Shown here one piece after another: positions 54,988-64,000 of a stretch of 64,000 nt of DNA (position 1 is the stretch's first letter; each line of letters opens with the position of its first letter). A model generated the notes under the pieces. That model was not told the origin of the DNA. It ran no database searches and saw only the letters and a program-made list of their open reading frames with translations. Position numbers and translations under genes: made by a program. Source of the stretch: Mustela lutreola. Taxonomy: Eukaryota; Chordata; Mammalia; Carnivora; Mustelidae. The stretch is from contig NC_081303.1 in NCBI RefSeq assembly GCF_030435805.1, positions 70,965,910 to 71,029,909 of the forward strand, written 5' to 3'.

Positions 54988-55120
54988 GGTGTCCTGGCCA
55001 GCTCAGCCAGTAGAGCGTGTGAGTCTTAAACTTTGGGTTGTGAGTTTCAGCCCCACGTTGGGTGCAGAGATTACTTAACAATAAAATCTTTCAAATAAAA
55101 TAAAATAAAATAAAATAAAA
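54988..55120 (+). repeat. Short tRNA-Lys-type SINE
   Basis: Clear tRNA-Lys wording: CCAGCTCAGCCAGTAGAGCG, GAGTCTTAAACTTTGGG, TTTCAGCCCCACGTTGGGTG, then AGAGATTACTTAACAATAAA and an (AAAAT)n tail. Flanks ATAAAATGGTAACA and ATAAAATGACAACG suggest the target duplication. Confidence 0.88.
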
Positions 55121-57170
55121 TGACAACGTGGATGTTGGGAGGACAATTCAGCAAATTAAAGAGGAAGGTACTAAAAGCAATGATTACCCTAATATAAGCA
55201 CCATTTATTGAACACTATTATGCACTAGCACTGGGGCAAGTCCGTCGCAGCCGGACTGAATGGCCTGAATCTCTGAACATCTGTTTCCTGCGCAGAGATA
55301 GTGCAGGAGGGACGGAAATGGGACAGCCCGGGCAACGGAATGTGGAGGGTGTCATTTATTCATGTGAGGGACACCCGGGGAGACGTGGGGCTGAGGAAGG
55401 AGAGGAGAGGGGCGCCTGGCTGGGGTACAGGGAGCCGCAGATCTCTGGGAGGCGTCCCGGTAAAGAGGTCCAGCTGTTCGGCAAAACCGCCGAGAGCAGC
55501 TTCCTCTCCGGCCACACCATGGAAGGCTCCATACGTTTGTCCCACTCTCCCTGGAATGTTGCCACCATAGCCACAGGCCCCAACAATTCCCAGCACGTCT
55601 CCCCTCCTCTGTAGTCTATTTTGGAAGGGAGCATCTCTGTCCATCCAGACTTCCACACTGGACACCTGGGGTCCCCTGCTAGCCCACTGTGTTTAAGCCA
55701 TCACCCAGCCCTACTGAACCCAGGTTAAACAGCTTTCCTCAGTCTGTCCTCTCTTCTCCATTCCCTCCCACTGCTTCAATACAGACTCTTGTCTTCACTT
55801 GCTGACCTTGCCATAGCCTTGCCTGTGACCTTGCCTGTGACCTTGTCATAGCCTCCCAAAATTGTCCCTGCACAGATCTGAGCCCTAGCTCGACTCTCTT
55901 CACAACCACTCTTACAGTGACGTGTCTACATTGTCCATCTGATGGTGTGTATCTGCCCTACTAGGGAACAGCTCCCCGTTTCCCACCGCTACGTGGCCCC
56001 ATAGAAGCATGACCACGGGGACCTCTCCGGACACGTCCCTGCTTACCTCTCCAGGTCACTCTCCACCACTCTCCTGTCCCACTAGCCCCTTGCGTTTTAT
56101 GTCCCAACAAACCACACTGCTTAGAGTGCACTCTAGCTCACAAAACCTCCTCGGGCCTCCGTGCCTTCTACCTGGACTGTCCCGGCTTAGGTAGGGGTCT
56201 CTGGGAAAGGGATTCTTGGGCAGGACAGCCCTCTCAGGTGCGCTCTCGGGAACACCTGTTAGGTGTAAGAGATGCTGCAGGGAGCAGAAGGAGGAGCTGA
56301 AATGTGATCCTCTGGCCATCGTGGGCGGGGGTGGGGGGGTGTGCAAGCACAGCTGGCCTTTCTTGGCTGCCTCTGGACAGGGACTCTGTAACCCGCACCC
56401 ACCAGTCCTTGCACGCAGGCTGCCCTAGGGAGGGAGCACAACCTGAGACAAGGCAGCTGTCTTCCTCCAAGGGCATTCCTGAGGAGGGCCTGGGCAATGA
56501 GCTGCCAAGTGAGCGTCCCCACTCAGAGGAGGCGATTTGTGAAGGGGTCTTGCCAGCCATCCCAGATTTGTCTTCAAGCCCTTGCGCAGACCCCACACGC
56601 CCTTACCGTTTTCAAAATTGGCCTCGGACCTGCTCCGTCCCGCAGCAGCCCCGCCTCTGAGTCCATCCTTCTCCTTGGCCGGACTCCAGTCCTCGCCTGC
56701 GCTTTTCACTCTCAGGAGTGTGTGTTCACACGTCCGTCTCCCCACACCCCTCCCCGGCCACGGCCTGGTATTTCAGGACTGGCACAGTGCCTGGCCCACG
56801 CTGGCTCTTTCATAAACATACGCTGCAGTGAGTAGAAGGAGACTGATGACGAAGGGGACAGCCACACGGTAATAAAAGAAGGCTGGAGGTTCCACGCCAG
56901 TGAGGACAAGAAGGAGGTGTGGCTCTGGGCTCAGGGTCCTTCATGCACTTGGGCACCAAGCCCGACGCCCCGCTTAGGAGGCTCAAGAACCTCGGGGAAA
57001 GACAGAGCAAGGCTCTGAGCTTGGCCCAAACGGGGCAGGAGCCGTCAGAGGACTGTCCGCTGGAGGCGGCCGAGCGGCTGGTGGGAGGCAGGGGTCTACA
57101 GTGGGGGTCAGGGGAGAGCATGAAGCCACCGCCAGCTCCCCGTTCCTGCAAGCCGACACTCAGACGGCCC
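55121..57170. other. Intergenic stretch
   Basis: No gene found. 55,195-55,250 looks like a MIR remnant. 55,750-56,180 has L2-like wording (CTTACCTCTCCAGGTCACTC). Open frames at 55.3-56.8 kb lack any known domain. Confidence 0.4.
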
Positions 57171-57179
57171 CCCAGGAAA

Positions 57180-57620
57180 GGGCGAGAAGCAAGCCCACGT
57201 GTGTCCGCACAGCCGGGAGCGCAGAGGAGCGAGCACGGCCCCGGGGACAGCGCGCCACGAGCGGACACGCAGCGAATGAAGTGGACACCGGCAGGGAGAA
57301 CCCGCCCGCACGTGGGTAACACACGTCCGCGAACCACCCACGAATCCCAGACCTCGTCCTCCCGGGTCAGCAGCCACGCCCCATCCTCCTCGCAGAAACT
57401 CTGACCACAGCAGAGTCCAGGGTCGCAGCCCCACCGCACCTGCCTTCCCCGCGCCGGCGTCCGGGCGCACCTCTCGGCGCGGGCGGGCGGGCGGCTCCGG
57501 CCCGAGACGGACGCGAGGCGGCGCCGCGGCCGGCCGGCAGGGGGCGGTGTTCAACAAGCGATCGTCAGGGCGGCTCCGCGACGCCGACGCGCGGGGACCC
57601 CGGGGGCGGGGCAAGAGCCA
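57180..57620. promoter_or_regulatory. Intergenic CpG island
   Basis: A sharp rise in G+C and CpG (blocks such as GGCGCGGGCGGGCGGGCGG and GGCGGCGCCGCGGCCGG) with no known gene start. It lies 3.3 kb past the NHLH1 3' end and 18 kb from the VANGL2 promoter. It includes a CTCF-like site. Confidence 0.65.
57534..57547 (+). promoter_or_regulatory. CTCF-type motif in the CpG island
   Basis: CCGGCAGGGGGCGG matches the CCASYAGRKGGCRS core at 13 of 14 positions. Occupancy is inferred. Confidence 0.4.
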
Positions 57621-58049
57621 GAGGTCCCTCCTCCCGCACCGGGTCCCGTCTCCACCCACCGCCCCCGCCCCAGCTCTCCCTCCTCCCGGCTTTCCAGGGC
57701 CGTTGTGTCTCCTTGATGGGGGTAGCCTGTTAATAGTCCAGCCTTTCCCTGCTTTCCAGAGAAGACGAGGGAAGGGAGCGCCCCTTCGGGGGTCTCCCCA
57801 AAACCTTCTCGAGCCCTCCCCACTCTGTCTCGGTTTCCAAGGTTGTCAGGACTCCCAGTTTGCGGTTGGACTCCTTTAAGTTCATCCCTGGGCGTCCTTA
57901 CTGACACCCTTGGCATGACCGGTGGCTCCGGCTAGGTGTCAGGCCCCTTCGCCGTCTTGGCCTGGCACCTTGTACAGTGCACAGACTGTACAACAGTACA
58001 GGTTGTCCCTGCTACTTTCTGCCCCTCACCGTGTCATTTAGGGGGCACT

Positions 58050-58250
58050 TGTCATGCTTAACCCTGCCGGGATGACCTCGTTTCATCCTTGGAATACCCC
58101 TGTGAGGCAGATCTTAATAGAGTCCCCATCTTACAGCTGAGGAGACTGATGCAGGGAGTACCTGGGGTTTGCTTGTTGTGGCACAAAGAGCACAGGTGAG
58201 TCTGGAGCTTGGACTCAGGTCCTCTGTCTGCCAGCCACGGGCTCTCTGTC
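58050..58250 (-). repeat. MIR SINE, minus strand
   Basis: Reverse MIR wording: CCCTGTGAGGCAGATCTTAA, CATCTTACAGCTGAGGAGAC, then 'GGACTCAGGTCCTCTGTCTG'. Confidence 0.75.
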
Positions 58251-58615
58251 TCCTCCATCCCAGCACTGCCTCCCTCCCCCCCCCCCCCACCCCTCTGGCT
58301 TCCTTCTCTGAACCAACCTTCAAGGACAGTGACCTGCCTTCCCCTTCTTTCTTCTGTACCCAGGCCTCGCCCACACTTCAGGGGCCCAGGAAAGGACACA
58401 AGCAAGTGAGCAAACAAGAGGCAGGGAGCTGGAGGAAGGGGAGGTCCAGCTAGAGGAAGAAGAGGATGCGCAGGCGGGCCCTGCTTAAGGATGGAGAAGG
58501 AAGGGAGGTGAGCGAGGGGAGGGAGAGGAGCCCCCGTGCCCAGCCTCGAAAGGGGCACAGGCAGGGCCTCCATTATGTGGCACAAAGGGCCATATGCCTG
58601 GCAGCTTACCCAGAG

Positions 58616-58616
<1 letters not shown>

Positions 58617-58646
<30 letters not shown>
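58617..58646. repeat. (GT)n microsatellite
   Basis: GTGTGAG followed by a pure GT run of about 12 units. Confidence 0.92.
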
Positions 58647-59134
58647 AGGGGGAGGAGAGGCTAGGAGCCTTCCCTCCACTTTCAAGCCCCTTGGGCCTGC
58701 TGGGCTCTGCCACGGGGGTGGGGTTTGCTTGAGGAAGGGGCAGAGCACTGGTGGGGCAGCGCCTGCGTAATTGGAAGGAAGGCATGGACAGCTGGAAGAG
58801 GCCGGCAGGGGTGGGAAGGGGCTGGAGGAGGAAAGAAGGGGTGAGGTGCTCAAGTCCCACTGGCTTAGTGCCCCCACCTGCCCCTGGCCCATCCCACGGG
58901 CCCACCTGCTGGGTTTAGAGGGGCGGGGGGTGCACAGGGAATGAGGGCCCCAGCTGTCTCCTCTTCTGACATTCCCTCCCTCCTTCCCTGGGTGTTAGCC
59001 CCAAGCTCCCACTTTCCCTCCAACCTCAGCCTGGGGACTTGGGTTTCCCAGAAGAGTCCCCTCTCCCAGCGCCTGGCCCCCTGCCCCTTCCCCCTCCCAC
59101 TCCCCACCTCCAGCTTCCAGTCCTGTGGAGCAGA

Positions 59135-59200
59135 GCGGCAGCCGAGGCCAATTGATTATCTGAAGAAATTTGGAGCTAGCCAAACAGCTGCAGCTGCCCC
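59135..59200. promoter_or_regulatory. Candidate enhancer core with doubled E-box
   Basis: CAATTGATTATCTGAAG and CAGCTGCAGCTG (59,185-59,196) lie close together 1.7 kb past the NHLH1 3' end. CAGCTG is the E-box form favoured by many bHLH factors. Function is inferred. Confidence 0.3.
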
Positions 59201-60204
59201 CTCTCCCCACCCCCCGGCCCTGAGGGATCCCTGAGCAGAGGGGCCCAGGAACCTCCTTCTGCCTTCCAGCGGGGCAGAGTGACAAGCAGAGAGGCAGGGA
59301 ACTCAGAGCGCCATGCTGCTATGCAGGGGAAGGCACCAGGCTCCAGGGCCAGGAATGGAGGACACAGGTTCTACACCAGCCCACTGTCATGGGTGAGTCC
59401 CATGGCCTTTGTAGACTGCAGCTTACCTGCCTTCAGAACAAAGGTGTTGAATTGAGTGATGGCCATTTAGTGACGGCATGCTCTCCTCCAGCTCCTGCCC
59501 TAGAGTCCTCAGACTCTCCCTGGTCTCTGTTCAGTCCTCCCTCTTGCTAGGCTCTGGGCAGAGCACATTTCGTCTAATGCAAATAGGGAAGGGAAGGTGT
59601 GTGGCGGTTTCTCCCCCAGTCGAACTTAACCCCCTCCCGCCGCTGATGTCAGGGAGGAAAAGGGCACCTTCAGGGTCCGGACGTGTCTCAGCATTTCCGT
59701 CCCCTTGCTTGCCTTCAGACTTCCCAGGGGACCTCCAGTTTGGAAAGGATCCTTGAGTTTCCCTAGGCAATGGTCCACGGAGGCAGGAAAGTATTCGAGG
59801 GCTTCTGCCTGTGCTGCGCGCTCCCCCGGGGCTGTCTGGACTCCCCCTCCTCGAGGCAGGCACTTCCTTTGCTGGACAGCTCCAGCTACCGGGTTGAATC
59901 TGTTTCCTCTAACTTCCCCCTACTGGTTCCAGTTCTGCTTCCCGGGGCCACCCAGCATGTCTTACTTTCCTTTCTTCTCTCAATATGTAAACATAAGGAC
60001 CATGTGGCCCCCAACGTGCTCTTGTGGAGACACATAGCCTCAGTTTTTCAGCTATTCCTACTGCAAAATTTTCTCCAGACCTTTGGCCTTCTTGGCCACA
60101 AAACGGAATACTCTCTGATTTATTGGGGTTCTTTTTAACATATGAGGCCCCCAGAAATCCCCCTCGCAGTCTGGGTCATTTCAGGGAAGCAGGGCGTTGG
60201 CAGG

Positions 60205-60350
60205 ACAGGACATAAAGAACCTAGGTTTGAACTTCATATCTGTACCCCAACTGGCTGTGTGACCTTGGGCAAGGCCCCGCCTCCTCTCCGGGCTTTAGTG
60301 TCCTCATCTGTAAATTGACTGGAGGGTCTCTTCCAGGATTCCTCTGATAT
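60205..60350 (+). repeat. MIR SINE
   Basis: Forward MIR wording: CTGGCTGTGTGACCTTGGGC, 'TTTAGTGTCCTCATCTGTAA', then ATTGACTGGAGGGTCTC. Confidence 0.8.
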
Positions 60351-60859
60351 TCTCTCAGAGCTCCTTTTTATCCCTTTTCCTATTCCTTTCGGAGTCCCAG
60401 GTCCTCTGCTACGTTCTCCCCCATATCTTCAGGTTGGGGAACACAAACCGGGCCAAGAACAAACTGCAGTGAACACTGACCCAGTTCAGAGACAACAATG
60501 AGGAGAGACAGACTTCATGCCATGGCTTTCCCCAGTAGTGTGGACCTACAGACACATGGGTGACTTGGGTTCCCCTGAGAACGTGAGCTCTTCTTCAGGC
60601 TCAGAGAGAGCAGAGCAGAAGCACAATGTCAGAGGGGTCAGAAAGTGTCACTCAATGAATACCAAGATGGAGGAACATGGGACTCTCGGTGCGGAGGTCT
60701 GGGACCTGTGTCTGATACCCTTCACTGCACCCCTTTACTCTGTGGCCCTGTGCCCATCATACTGAGCTTTCATGGCCCCATCAGAAAAGCCTTCAAAGCC
60801 TAGGACCCTCCATGCTTACGCCAGCTTCTCAAGCCAGTCGAATGACCCACAGTCATACC

Positions 60860-60885
60860 TGGTACTAGAACGAGGTCACTTTAAT
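60860..60885 (-). terminator. NHLH1: NHLH1 candidate poly(A) signal
   Basis: ATTAAA on the minus strand (GAAAAATTAAAGTGACC), followed some 30 bases later by a GU-rich ATGACTGTGGGTC. An AATAAA about 760 bases further on (60,119-60,124) is an alternative. Confidence 0.45.
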
Positions 60886-61329
60886 TTTTCTTTTCATATG
60901 AAATCAGAAATGCAATGGGAGGGGGATCACACGAAGGACTCGGGGCACAGACCCTGGGGGCCTGCAGCTGGGGGCATTAGGAAGAAGTGAGAGGTCACGG
61001 GAGAGGGCTAGAGCGAGATAAGAGGCAGGCAGGACTGGGCGCAACTGTCTGGGGGTAGAGAAAGCTACAGAAGAGTCCAGGAGCCCTGGAGCTGGGGGGA
61101 GGGTACCATCTCAGAGGACTCAGTGTCCGGACAGACGACAGACGGATCTGAGGAATGCATATGAGTTTGGTGAGCAGAGAGTTCGCAGCTGGAGTTTGCA
61201 CACAAACCCCACACCTGGAGTTTGTAGAAGGAGTAAGAAAGGGAAAGGAGTAACCAGGGAGGAAGCAGAGAGACCCAGCTAGAACCGCCGGGACCCCCCT
61301 TGCTCTACCCCAAAGTGCACAACTCGGCA

Positions 61330-61402
61330 ATAAATAGTAATATTTATAAATAAATAAGTAAATAAATAGATGAATAAATAAATAAATACATAAATAAATA
61401 AT
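61330..61402 (-). promoter_or_regulatory. NHLH1: AU-rich element in the NHLH1 3'UTR
   Basis: In mRNA sense the stretch is a series of about ten AUUUA pentamers, most overlapping as AUUUAUUUA. Such elements in the family of short-lived messages bind HuR/ELAV, TTP and AUF1 and set mRNA stability. It could also be read as an (AAAT)n microsatellite on the plus strand. Confidence 0.65.
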
Positions 61403-61564
61403 ATCCTTGTAGAGCGTGGAGTCTGGCGTTGGGGAGGAGGGGGCGTAGGAAGGGCTGTGAGCTGCTGCTTCTGCACCCGCCCTCCTGCCCTTCATTCCCC
61501 ACTGATCCTGGGCTGCGGGAGCAGAGGGGGCCAAGCCACCTGGTAGGGAGGCGCAGAGAGCCTG

Positions 61565-61596
61565 GGAGTGGGGAGTGGGGAGTGGGGAGTGGGGCG
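61565..61596 (+). repeat. (GGGGAGT)n tandem
   Basis: Four or so units of GGGGAGT, with four G-blocks spaced for G-quadruplex formation on the plus strand (template for NHLH1). Confidence 0.8.
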
Positions 61597-62604
61597 GGGG
61601 TGACTTCCCTTGCTGACGACAAGCTTAAGAAAGGAGAAAAAATATAGCTATAATGAACTGGCCCTAGATCCCAGAGAGCTGAGCATTCCCAGGGGGCAGT
61701 AAGAGAACCTCCCCCCTGCACCTGAGGGAGGAAGGCGGGTGGGTTTTGCACATCTTCCCAGTGGGCTGGGATGGAGGGCCCACTGCCTGGGCCCTCTGCG
61801 GAGTCTCTGGGCTGAGTCTGGGGCCATCATCCCCTCCTCCAGGATGTAGGTTTCCCCCTCTCCAGCTGCACACAGGAAGGGAGAAAATCGGGAGGCTGGG
61901 TGGGAGCGGGCAGGGAGCTCAGAGAGGGCAAGGCACGCACTACCGAGTAAGATCTGAGGTCTGTCTGCGCTGAGCCTCAGGAACAAGAGAGAAAACGGGC
62001 ACAGCTTTTCCCCTAATTTCCCGCTCTGAGACTCCCCTGGCAGGAGCCCTCTCAGGAGACCCCCAGCTGCCCCGGGCCTGTCCCTCTGGCCAACAGGGCC
62101 AGGCAGAGATGTCTGAGATGTACTTGGAGCCCAGCCTTCCGCCTCCCCTTGCCTATGACCCTCCCTCCCAGGGGCAGGAGGAGGAGGATGGGAGACGAGA
62201 CAGACAGAGTCTGGGGTCTCTGGAAATTTGGTCGTGGGGTTAGAAGAGGCAGCAGACCTTGAGAGAGCTAGGGAGACAGCTTAGGAACCCCAGCAAGAAC
62301 CCTACACAGACCATCCAGGCAAATATTTCTGAACAGCTGGACCCCAACCACAAACGCCCCGGAGGAGGTGCGGGAGAATCGCCCTCCCACCCAGGGGTCG
62401 CCCTCCCACCCAGGGGTCGGAAAGAGGAGCTCAGGCTTTTGTTAGCCACCGGTGGGGGGGGGGGGGCATCTGCGGGGGGGATGAAGGGTGGGGGGAGCAG
62501 GGTCACCCTGCCTGGGGCTTGCGGGACTCCATGCCTTGCTGGGATGCAGGGGGAGGAGGGGCCGGGGGACACCCCCACCCCTGCGAGGCTGGAGGCAGGC
62601 CCCG

Positions 62605-63006
62605 TCAGACGTCCAGCACGTGGTTCAGGTAGGAGATGTAGCAGATGGCCAGGCGCAGGATCTCGATCTTGGACAGCTTCTTGTCGGGGGGCAGCGTGGG
62701 CAGCAGCTTGCGCAGCTCCGCGAAGGCCAGGTTGAAGGCTTCCACGCGGATCCGTTCCCGCGTGGCGTGGGCCGTGCGGTACTTGGCTGTGGCCCGGCGC
62801 CGGCGCCGCCGCTCCTCCCGGCTCAGGTGCTGCAGGTCTTTCCGGCAGGGCTCTCCCGGCTCCAGGCCCCGGGCCTGGCCCCCTCCTGGAACCCCAGGCC
62901 CAGCCCCGTCGGGGCCCGCCCCGCCCCCGCAGTCGCTGAAGCCTGACTCGGTCTCTGAGTGGGAGGGAGGCAGGTCCAGCTCCACCGTGTCTGAGTTGAG
63001 CATCAT
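62605..63006 (-). CDS. NHLH1: NHLH1 (HEN1), neuronal bHLH transcription factor
   Basis: A single-exon frame of 133 residues plus stop, the family's length. The acidic/Gly-rich N-terminus ([20 protein letters not shown]) is followed by an arginine run ([10 protein letters not shown], 64-72), a basic region [14 protein letters not shown] (75-88) with the E-box-contacting Glu84, helix 1 [15 protein letters not shown] (91-105), loop PPDKK and helix 2 [20 protein letters not shown] (111-130). It binds E-boxes as a dimer with E-proteins and with LMO partners in developing neurons. Start: the first of two adjacent ATGs, with A at -3. The frame is open further up but without ATG. NHLH2 differs in the N-terminal half. 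It lies in the same orientation as VANGL2, as in other mammals. Confidence 0.98.
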   Translation of the reverse strand: MMLNSDTVELDLPPSHSETESGFSDCGGGAGPDGAGPGVPGGGQARGLEPGEPCRKDLQHLSREERRRRRRATAKYRTAHATRERIRVEAFNLAFAELRKLLPTLPPDKKLSKIEILRLAICYISYLNHVLDV

Positions 63007-63178
63007 GATGGAAGCCCCCTGCCCCGTGAGATCGCGGTCCCCTCCCCACCCCTCCCTCTGGGAGCCCGCAAGCTGGTGGTGGGAGGGGCAGGAAGGGCCT
63101 GGGGGAGTGGGGTCTGCCACTGAGCTGAGGAGGTCGGAGCCACTTCAAGGTCCCATGGTCAGGGTTCCAGTCCTGAGC
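63007..63178 (-). other. NHLH1: NHLH1 5'UTR part of the coding exon
   Basis: Runs from a good acceptor (CTTCTCTCCTCCAG before GCTCAGG) to the ATG. Upstream non-coding exon 1 is not in the window, or not recognisable. Confidence 0.75.
63145..63156 (-). CDS. NHLH1 three-codon uORF
   Basis: ATG-GGA-CCT-TGA (Met-Gly-Pro-stop) about 140 bases before the NHLH1 start, in the context GACCATGG, with A at -3 and G at +4. It would catch scanning ribosomes before the main start. Translation is inferred. Confidence 0.5.
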   Translation of the reverse strand: MGP

Positions 63179-63480
63179 CTGGAGGAGAGAAGGGGAAATT
63201 GACTGGGGCAGAAGGAGTTATTAGGGTAATTAGGGGACAGCTCCGAGGTGGGGAGGGCAAGAGGAAGGTTGGACAGGTGTTGGGAGCAGGGAGGTACTGT
63301 AAGGGGGGCGGGGAGAACGGCAGAAACGTGGGAGGGGTGACGTCTGGGAGAGACAGGCAGGTGGACCCAAGTACAGGAGTAGACGGAAGATCGGAAGAAG
63401 GGAAGAGAATCCCGGAAGGGAGCAGCAGGAAAGGAGCGGGGTGAGAAGCGGTAAGGACTGCAGGCTATAACCCAGCAGCA
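63179..63480 (-). other. NHLH1: NHLH1 intron 1, proximal part
   Basis: Purine-rich on the plus strand, so pyrimidine-rich in the transcript. No repeat or gene recognised. Confidence 0.5.
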
Positions 63481-63483
63481 GAA

Positions 63484-64000
63484 TTAAACACGGAAAACTA
63501 GACAGCTCTTAGAACAAAACACAAGGGGCAGCTTCATGACATTGGACTGGACTTGGCAGTGATCTCTTGCATATGAGCCGACAGGAAGACGGGAGAGCAA
63601 AAACAGACTAATGGGACCACGTGGAACTTGAAAACTTCTGTAAGTCAAAGGATGCCACGAGGAGAGTGAAAAGGCAAGGTACGGGAGAAAACCCTGCACA
63701 TCTTGTATCTGATGAGGGGTGAATATCCGGAGGATTATAAAGAACCCTGACAACAACAAAACATCAGAGCAATTAAAAAAGGGCAAAAAACTTGAACAGA
63801 CATGTCTCCCGAGATGATAGACAGATGGCCGGCAGGATGAAAGGATGCCTCTCATCCCTCGTCATCAGAGAAAAGAAAATCAAAACCACAACGAGCTAAA
63901 ATCTCACCCCCCATGAGGACGGCTACTTTCAAAACAACCACCGAGGAACAGGTGGGGTGAGGGCGTGGAGACACTGAGTCCCTCGGACCGTGCGGTGTGT
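63484..64000 (+). mobile_element. L1 LINE fragment (ORF2 3' part), runs off the window
   Basis: L1 ORF2 wording in order: ACAAAACACAAGGGGCAGC, 'GTAAGTCAAAGGATGCC', GTGAAAAGGCAAGGTACGGG, TTGTATCTGATGAGGGGTG, 'AGAAAATCAAAACCACAAC'. Decayed, antisense to NHLH1. Confidence 0.85.

Larger units (their letters stand above)
60860..62604 (-). other. NHLH1: NHLH1 3'UTR
   Basis: About 1.7 kb from the stop codon to an ATTAAA poly(A) signal (60,880-60,885). It carries an AU-rich element near its distal end, a run of about 15 C in the mRNA (plus-strand G near 62,454-62,468) and a doubled 19-bp unit at 62,379-62,416. The end point rests on the ATTAAA signal and is the less sure part. Confidence 0.6.

Noticed and set aside
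54988-55090. tRNA gene
   Set aside because: Same reason: SINE head with tail, poly-A-rich end and flanking duplication.
46090-55120. CRISPR-like array from the regularly spaced similar units
   Set aside because: The repeated units are 200-bp SINEs with target duplications and A tails in a mammalian genome; spacing is irregular.
57180-57620. A protein-coding first exon in the orphan CpG island
   Set aside because: Frames exist on both strands but are GC-driven and Arg/Pro-rich; no convincing start and donor pair was found.
63007-63120. N-terminal extension of NHLH1 upstream of the ATG
   Set aside because: The frame is open but has no ATG; the only listed start is a GTG. The text is Pro/Gly/Ser-rich and I know of no longer NHLH1 form.

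Overview
This window is vertebrate nuclear DNA, from a carnivore and most likely a caniform of the mustelid/ursid kind. I infer this from about 30 copies of the carnivore tRNA-derived SINE (CAN-SINE/SINEC). They start with a 'GGGGCGCCTGGGTGGCTCAG'-type head, have a CT-rich middle, and end in AAATAAATAAA-TCTT-A(n). They sit among L1, L2, MIR and MER5A repeats. The gene pair matches the NHLH1-VANGL2 neighbourhood of human 1q23, here reversed: both genes read on the minus strand.

Layout. 1-14.7 kb lies downstream of VANGL2. It is AT-richer and full of repeats: clustered SINEs at 2-3.7 kb, a 3'-end L1 carrying two SINEs at 6.2-7.7 kb, L2/MIR pieces and two LTR fossils. No gene was recognised there. 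14.79-39.4 kb is VANGL2: eight exons, of which exons 2-8 code for a complete 521-residue protein; a 3.1 kb 3'UTR; a 13.5 kb first intron; and a GC-rich promoter island at 38.75-39.66 kb. A cluster of homeodomain-type TAATTA sites lies just upstream of the promoter at 39.78-39.99 kb. 40-60.8 kb lies between the genes. It holds an L2 (43.3-44.2 kb), a complete MER5A with its target duplication (42.8 kb), a large decayed L1 loaded with SINEs and LTRs (46.1-54.3 kb), and a CpG island with no recognised gene at 57.2-57.6 kb. 60.86-63.2 kb is the last exon of NHLH1, with a complete 133-residue bHLH reading frame, an AU-rich 3'UTR and a three-codon uORF. NHLH1 exon 1 lies beyond the window; its first intron contains another L1 fragment.

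Gene roles. VANGL2 is a four-pass membrane protein of the core planar cell polarity pathway. NHLH1 is a neuronal bHLH transcription factor. Both act in neural development, but nothing in the sequence shows that they work in one pathway.

Most interesting points. (1) The VANGL2 reading frame stays open upstream of its ATG to an in-frame AUA in a strong initiation context. This adds 48 residues and matches the reported Vangl2 'Long' form. (2) NHLH1, and possibly VANGL2 exon 1, carries a three-codon uORF (ATG-GGA-NNN-TGA) in a strong context. (3) A 106-bp near-identical direct repeat brackets about 1.66 kb of foreign sequence inside the old L1. (4) An apparent poly(A)-only insertion has its own target duplication. 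(5) An intergenic CpG island carries a CTCF-like motif, and a perfect CTCF-type motif sits just past the VANGL2 poly(A) site. No bacterial-style system, CRISPR array or new coding system was found.
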